NCBI GenBank assembly: GCA_031290985.1 | Contig: JARLJW010000112.1 | Coordinates: 1 to 44,514, forward strand | Direction: 5' to 3' | Source: Verrucomicrobiia bacterium | GTDB lineage: Bacteria; Verrucomicrobiota; Verrucomicrobiia; Limisphaerales; UBA11358 | Length of the DNA stretch: 44,514 nucleotides | Made by a program: the position numbers and the translations under genes | Notes under the pieces: model-generated | Databases searched by the model: none | Seen by the model: the letters and a program-made list of their open reading frames with translations, nothing else | Told to the model about the DNA's origin: nothing | Shown here: one piece after another, positions 41,044 through 44,514 of the stretch | Numbering within the stretch: position 1 is the stretch's first letter | Layout: the number at the start of each line of letters is the position of its first letter

Positions 41044-44000
41044 TTACTTTCCGCAGCACTGTTTATATTTTTTACCGCTGCCGCACGGGCACGGGTCGTT
41101 GCGGCCGACCTTCGGGCCGGTTTGTTTCGGCTTCGGCTTCGGCTTGGAAAGGTCGTTGGCCGCTTCACTCACGATGTCGCTCGCGTTGCCTTTATCCGGC
41201 GTCTTGCCGTTATCAAAAGCGCTCGGCGGCGAATCATGCTTGGTGGTCGACGGCATGTTCCGCAGGAAATTTTCAAACGCCATCAGCGACGAGGCGCTGC
41301 GGAAGACGTTGTGGCAGATCTCCGTTTTGATGTTCACCATCAGTTCATCAAAGATCTTGAACGCCTCCGCCTTGTATTCCAGCAGCGGATCCCGCTGGCC
41401 ATGCGCGCGCAGGCCGATGCTCTGGCGCAGGCTATCCATCTCGTACAGATGTTCCTGCCACATCTTGTCGATGGCCTGCAGGATCGTGTAACGCTCCACC
41501 GTGGTCAGCTTGGCCGGCTCCTCAAAGCTCACTTTCAGATCGTAAGCCCGGCGGATGGCGTCGCTGATGAAAGTGCACACCGCGAACTGGGCCTCGCTCA
41601 AGCCGTCATACAATGAACCGGACACGGGCCGTTCCTTGCCGGCTTGCGCGGCCTTCACGATTTCGGCCTCGGGCAGGCCGAGCGGGAAATTCAAGTTCAC
41701 CCAGTCGGCGAGCTGGCGGATCTTCCATTCCGGCACGTCGGAATGGGCGCTGCTGAACTGCTCCACCTTCAGGATCACGACCTCTTCGATGATGTCCATC
41801 AGGCGGTCGCGCACTTCCTCGCTGTTGATGATCTCGTTGCGGAAGCCGTAGATGACCTCGCGCTGCTTGTTCATCACGTCGTCATATTCGAGCGTGCGTT
41901 TGCGCTGCTGGAAGTTGTGGCCTTCCACGCGCTTCTGCGCCTGCTGGATGGAACGGTTCAACAAGCCGTGCTTCAATTCCTCGCCCTCTTCCAGGCCCAT
42001 GCGCTCCATCAATTTCACGATGCGGTCGCTGCCGAACAGGCGCATCAGGTCGTCTTCCAGCGAGATGAAGAAGTGGGAGGAACCCGGATCGCCCTGGCGC
42101 GAACAACGGCCGCGCAACTGGCGGTCGATGCGGCGCGATTCATGGCGTTCCGTGCCCAGCACGTGCAGGCCGCCGCTCTCGGGCACGCCCGGCCCCAGCT
42201 TGATGTCCGTGCCGCGGCCCGCCATGTTCGTGGCGATGGTGACCGCCCCGCGCTGGCCGGCGCGGGAAACGATTTCCGCCTCCTGCTGGTGATATTTCGC
42301 ATTGAGGACGGAATGGATCAGTCCTTCCTTCTTCAGCAACCGCGAGAGCATTTCGCTGGTCTCGACGGACACGGTGCCCACGAGCACCGGGCGCCCCTGC
42401 CCGTGCAGCGACTTGATTTCCGCGACGACCGCGTTGAATTTCTCGCGGCGGGTCTTGTACACGGAGTCGTCCGAGTCCTTGCGGACGTTCGGGCGGTTCT
42501 GCGGGATGGTCATCACGCCGAGCTTGTAGATGTCCAAAAATTCCGCGGCCTCGGTCTCCGCCGTGCCGGTCATGCCCGCCAGCTTGGTGTAGAGGCGGAA
42601 ATAGTTCTGGATGGTGATCGTCGCCAGCGTCTGGGTCTCGCGCTCGATGGCCACGCCTTCCTTGGCCTCGACGGCCTGGTGCAAGCCGTCGCTCCAGCGG
42701 CGGCCGGTCATCAGACGGCCCGTGTTTTTGTCCACGATGATGACCTTGTTTTCCTGCACGACGTATTCCACATCGAGCTGGTACAGGCTGTAGGCCTTGA
42801 GCAATTGCGAGATGGCGTGCATCTTCTGCGCCTTCACCTCGAAATCGGACTGCAACTTCGCCTTCGCCTCCAGCCGCTTGCGCGCGTCGGTTTCCCCGCC
42901 CGCGTCCACATCATGCAACTGGGTGGACAAATCGGGCAGCACGAAGGCGTCCGGGTCCTGCGGGCTGATGTAATTGCGCCCCTTCTCCGTCAAGTCCGCC
43001 TCGTGGCTCTTCTCGTCCATGGCGAAGAGCAATTCTTCCTTCTCCTTGTAAAGCTCCTCTTTCTTCTGGTCCTTGTGCAAGGACAGCTCGGCCTGGTTCA
43101 TGATGCCGGCGAGCTGCGGATTCTCGAGAATCTTCATCAACTCTTCCGACCGCGGCTGGCCGGTCTTCACGCGGAAGAGCAGCAGACCAATCTGCCGCTC
43201 CATTTCATCGGCGTTATCCAGCCTTTTGCCGTCAGACGATTCCAGCTTCTTGATGAGTTCCCCCGCCTCTTTCAAGAAGCGGGCGCACAGTTGTTGCTGC
43301 GCGCGAACGAGGCCTTCGACGAGCGGCTTCCATTGCGCGTATTGTTCATCGAAGGTCCGCACCGCCGGGCCGCTGATGATCAAGGGCGTGCGCGCTTCAT
43401 CGATGAGAATCGAGTCCACCTCGTCGACGATGGCGAAATAATGGCCGCGCTGCACCTGTTCCTCCTTGCGGAGGGCCATGCCGTTGTCGCGCAGGTAATC
43501 GAACCCGAACTCCGCGTTGGTGCCGTAGGTGATGTCGCAATTATATTGCTCGCGGCGGACGGCGGGCGACTGGTCATGGAGGATGCAACCAACCGTCAGG
43601 CCGAGAAACTTGTAGACCGCGCCCATCCATTCCGAGTCGCGGGCGGCGAGGTAATCATTCACCGTCACCACATGCACGCCGCGCCCTGCGAGCGCGTTCA
43701 GGTACACGGGCAAGGTGCCGACCAGCGTCTTGCCTTCGCCGGTGGCCATTTCGGAGATGTGCCCGGTGTGCAGCGCATAGCCGCCGATCAACTGCACGTC
43801 GAACGGCACCATTTCCCAGCGGATGGGATGTTCGCGCACGATGATGTCCTGTCCGCAGAGGCGGCGGCAGGCGTTTTTGACCACGGCAAAGGCTTCGGGC
43901 AGGATTTCATCGAGCTTGCGGGCGAGTTCCTCCTTGTCCGTGATCATGGCCAGTTCTTCCTTCCACTTGGCGGTTTTGGCGCGCAACTGGTCATCCGACA

Positions 44001-44106
44001 ACGCTTTGAGACCGGCCTCGAGTTCGTTGATCTTCACCACCACGGGGCGGATCTTCTTAACCTGGCGGTCGTTGCGGGATGGAAACAGGGTTCTTAAAAA
44101 TTTCAC
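41044..44106 (-). CDS. secA: Preprotein translocase ATPase SecA
   Basis: SecA drives proteins through SecYEG. This 1020-residue protein has the Walker A motif A-T-G-E-G-K-T (121-127), V-D-E-V-D-S as Walker B, and the V-N-D-Y-L-A-A-R-D and G-T-D-I-K-L-G-P-G-V motifs. The preprotein cross-linking region, helical scaffold and wing domains follow. The C-terminal linker is charged and ends in the SecB/lipid-binding zinc motif C-P-C-G-S-G-K-K-Y-K-Q-C-C. It is about 120 residues longer than E. coli SecA, with an extra helical segment in NBD1 around residues 260-420, a feature also seen in other phyla. GTG at 44106. Confidence 0.97.
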   Translation of the reverse strand: MKFLRTLFPSRNDRQVKKIRPVVVKINELEAGLKALSDDQLRAKTAKWKEELAMITDKEELARKLDEILPEAFAVVKNACRRLCGQDIIVREHPIRWEMVPFDVQLIGGYALHTGHISEMATGEGKTLVGTLPVYLNALAGRGVHVVTVNDYLAARDSEWMGAVYKFLGLTVGCILHDQSPAVRREQYNCDITYGTNAEFGFDYLRDNGMALRKEEQVQRGHYFAIVDEVDSILIDEARTPLIISGPAVRTFDEQYAQWKPLVEGLVRAQQQLCARFLKEAGELIKKLESSDGKRLDNADEMERQIGLLLFRVKTGQPRSEELMKILENPQLAGIMNQAELSLHKDQKKEELYKEKEELLFAMDEKSHEADLTEKGRNYISPQDPDAFVLPDLSTQLHDVDAGGETDARKRLEAKAKLQSDFEVKAQKMHAISQLLKAYSLYQLDVEYVVQENKVIIVDKNTGRLMTGRRWSDGLHQAVEAKEGVAIERETQTLATITIQNYFRLYTKLAGMTGTAETEAAEFLDIYKLGVMTIPQNRPNVRKDSDDSVYKTRREKFNAVVAEIKSLHGQGRPVLVGTVSVETSEMLSRLLKKEGLIHSVLNAKYHQQEAEIVSRAGQRGAVTIATNMAGRGTDIKLGPGVPESGGLHVLGTERHESRRIDRQLRGRCSRQGDPGSSHFFISLEDDLMRLFGSDRIVKLMERMGLEEGEELKHGLLNRSIQQAQKRVEGHNFQQRKRTLEYDDVMNKQREVIYGFRNEIINSEEVRDRLMDIIEEVVILKVEQFSSAHSDVPEWKIRQLADWVNLNFPLGLPEAEIVKAAQAGKERPVSGSLYDGLSEAQFAVCTFISDAIRRAYDLKVSFEEPAKLTTVERYTILQAIDKMWQEHLYEMDSLRQSIGLRAHGQRDPLLEYKAEAFKIFDELMVNIKTEICHNVFRSASSLMAFENFLRNMPSTTKHDSPPSAFDNGKTPDKGNASDIVSEAANDLSKPKPKPKQTGPKVGRNDPCPCGSGKKYKQCCGK

Positions 44107-44145
44107 GGCTAATCTTCGGTCAATGTGTTTAAAAAACGAGTAAAC

Positions 44146-44174
44146 ACGCTACGCGACGGATGGCAAAGCGTCAA
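44146..44174 (-). promoter_or_regulatory. Candidate secA promoter
   Basis: On the minus strand, TTGACG (44174-44169) and TAGCGT (44151-44146) are separated by 17 bases, about 40 bases before the GTG. The -35 matches the sigma-70 consensus at five positions and the -10 only at three. Confidence 0.4.
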
Positions 44175-44328
44175 AGCGAAACGGCGGGGGGTTTTCGTTG
44201 GCCTAATAGTGGCACAAGCCGCCATCCGGCCGGTCATGGAGCCGGGCTGATAGTCCGGTGGATAAAACCGTTCGCGCGTTGCAGACGGAGGGCCATTCGT
44301 CAGACACCGGCAATGCCATCATTTCTTC

Positions 44329-44376
44329 CGGGCGGCAGGGATGCCGCCCTCTACGTCAGGCCAGGAGGCCTGACGC
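44329..44376 (-). repeat. Double-hairpin REP upstream of secA
   Basis: This is the second copy of the 40970-41016 element, same orientation, with GTAG at 44354-44351. It differs at only a few bases. The rest of 44107-44452 holds the secA promoter and no supported gene. Confidence 0.65.
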
Positions 44377-44416
44377 TGGAGTTTGGCTTTAACTAGCTAA
44401 ACCCCTTATTTTTTTA

Positions 44417-44444
44417 TTGACATATCTAGTTATATAACTAGTAT
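44417..44444 (+). promoter_or_regulatory. Promoter with embedded 16-bp palindromic operator
   Basis: A consensus TTGACA (44417-44422), a 16-base spacer and TAGTAT (44439-44444) precede an ATG at 44453. The perfect palindrome ctagttatataactag (44426-44441) fills the spacer, where a bound dimer would block RNA polymerase. Autoregulation by the downstream protein is plausible. Confidence 0.6.
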
Positions 44445-44452
44445 TGTCTTCT

Positions 44453-44514
44453 ATGGGTTCTCCCACTAAAGTTCAGCTCATTCAACGCAAGGAAAGTCAG
44501 CAGTGGTACATCAA
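44453..44514 (+). CDS. Partial CDS at the right edge, AbrB/antitoxin-like start
   Basis: An ATG opens M-G-S-P-T-K-V-Q-L-I-Q-R-K-E-S-Q-Q-W-Y-I and runs off the window. This opening resembles small DNA-binding or antitoxin-like proteins (from memory, ones found next to transposases) with a K-V-Q-L-I-x-R-K-x-S-x-Q-W-Y-I-N start; only 20 residues are visible. AT-rich DNA and a strong regulated-looking promoter set it apart from secA, suggesting the edge of an accessory or mobile element. Confidence 0.5.
   Translation, partial: MGSPTKVQLIQRKESQQWYI

Noticed and set aside
41644..44097. An 817-codon open frame antisense to secA
   Set aside because: SecA is unmistakable on the minus strand. The antisense frame is His/Leu/Gly-rich with no domains and is open because of codon bias.

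Overview
The window looks like a chromosomal segment of a GC-rich, Gram-negative, didermic bacterium, most likely a member of the Verrucomicrobiota (PVC group). That placement is an inference. It rests on LPS synthesis (LpxB), TonB/ExbBD and NodT-type outer-membrane machinery, two chemoreceptors ending in the same G-D-F-K-D-F peptide, a REP-associated transposase, and intergenic stretches full of short palindromes and 'accacgaaagac...'-type motifs. No rRNA, tRNA or CRISPR array was found.

Layout. 1-1332: AT-richer accessory DNA with a 5'-truncated nucleotidyl-cyclase-like gene, two small hypothetical genes and a possible insertion-sequence edge. 1333-4432: about 3 kb with no gene I can support, made of REP-like hairpins, inverted copies and simple repeats. 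4433-9505: an atypical ComEC, then on the minus strand a HAD-Nudix fusion, an LprI-like lipoprotein, FolB and a small protein, then a lone receiver protein. 9514-13127: a minus-strand operon with every junction overlapping by four bases (CDP-alcohol phosphatidyltransferase, PlsC-like acyltransferase, CdsA, LpxB, small membrane protein), joining phospholipid and lipid A synthesis. 13189-13900: a RAYT transposase framed by inverted REP hairpins. 13971-18655: a small HAD protein, a Gfo/Idh/MocA oxidoreductase, plsY-gpsA (glycerolipid entry), and thrH with an M50 membrane protease. 18838-23451: two HAMP-less chemoreceptors and an HDOD protein. 23526-25693: an orphan PstS-like protein and a DMT exporter with a terminator-like hairpin in its leader.

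25848-37681 holds the most interesting pair of loci. One is a three-gene heavy-metal RND efflux system (RND pump, adaptor, NodT outer-membrane factor). The other is a self-contained TonB system (receptor, TonB, ExbB, two ExbD, a coiled-coil inner-membrane protein). Each is preceded on the same strand by one of two paralogous small exported proteins with conserved His and Cys residues. The paralogy links the two loci and suggests that both handle the same metal or metal complex. 37724-40861: a ROK kinase/regulator and a heparinase II/III-like secreted protein. 41044-44106: secA, bracketed by two copies of a double-hairpin REP. The right edge opens a new AT-rich gene behind a promoter that contains a perfect 16-bp palindrome.

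The 8- or 9-bp hairpins seen through the window mostly carry a GTAG or GGAG tetranucleotide at the stem foot, as expected for RAYT-mobilised REPs. Between copies, stem changes are compensatory.
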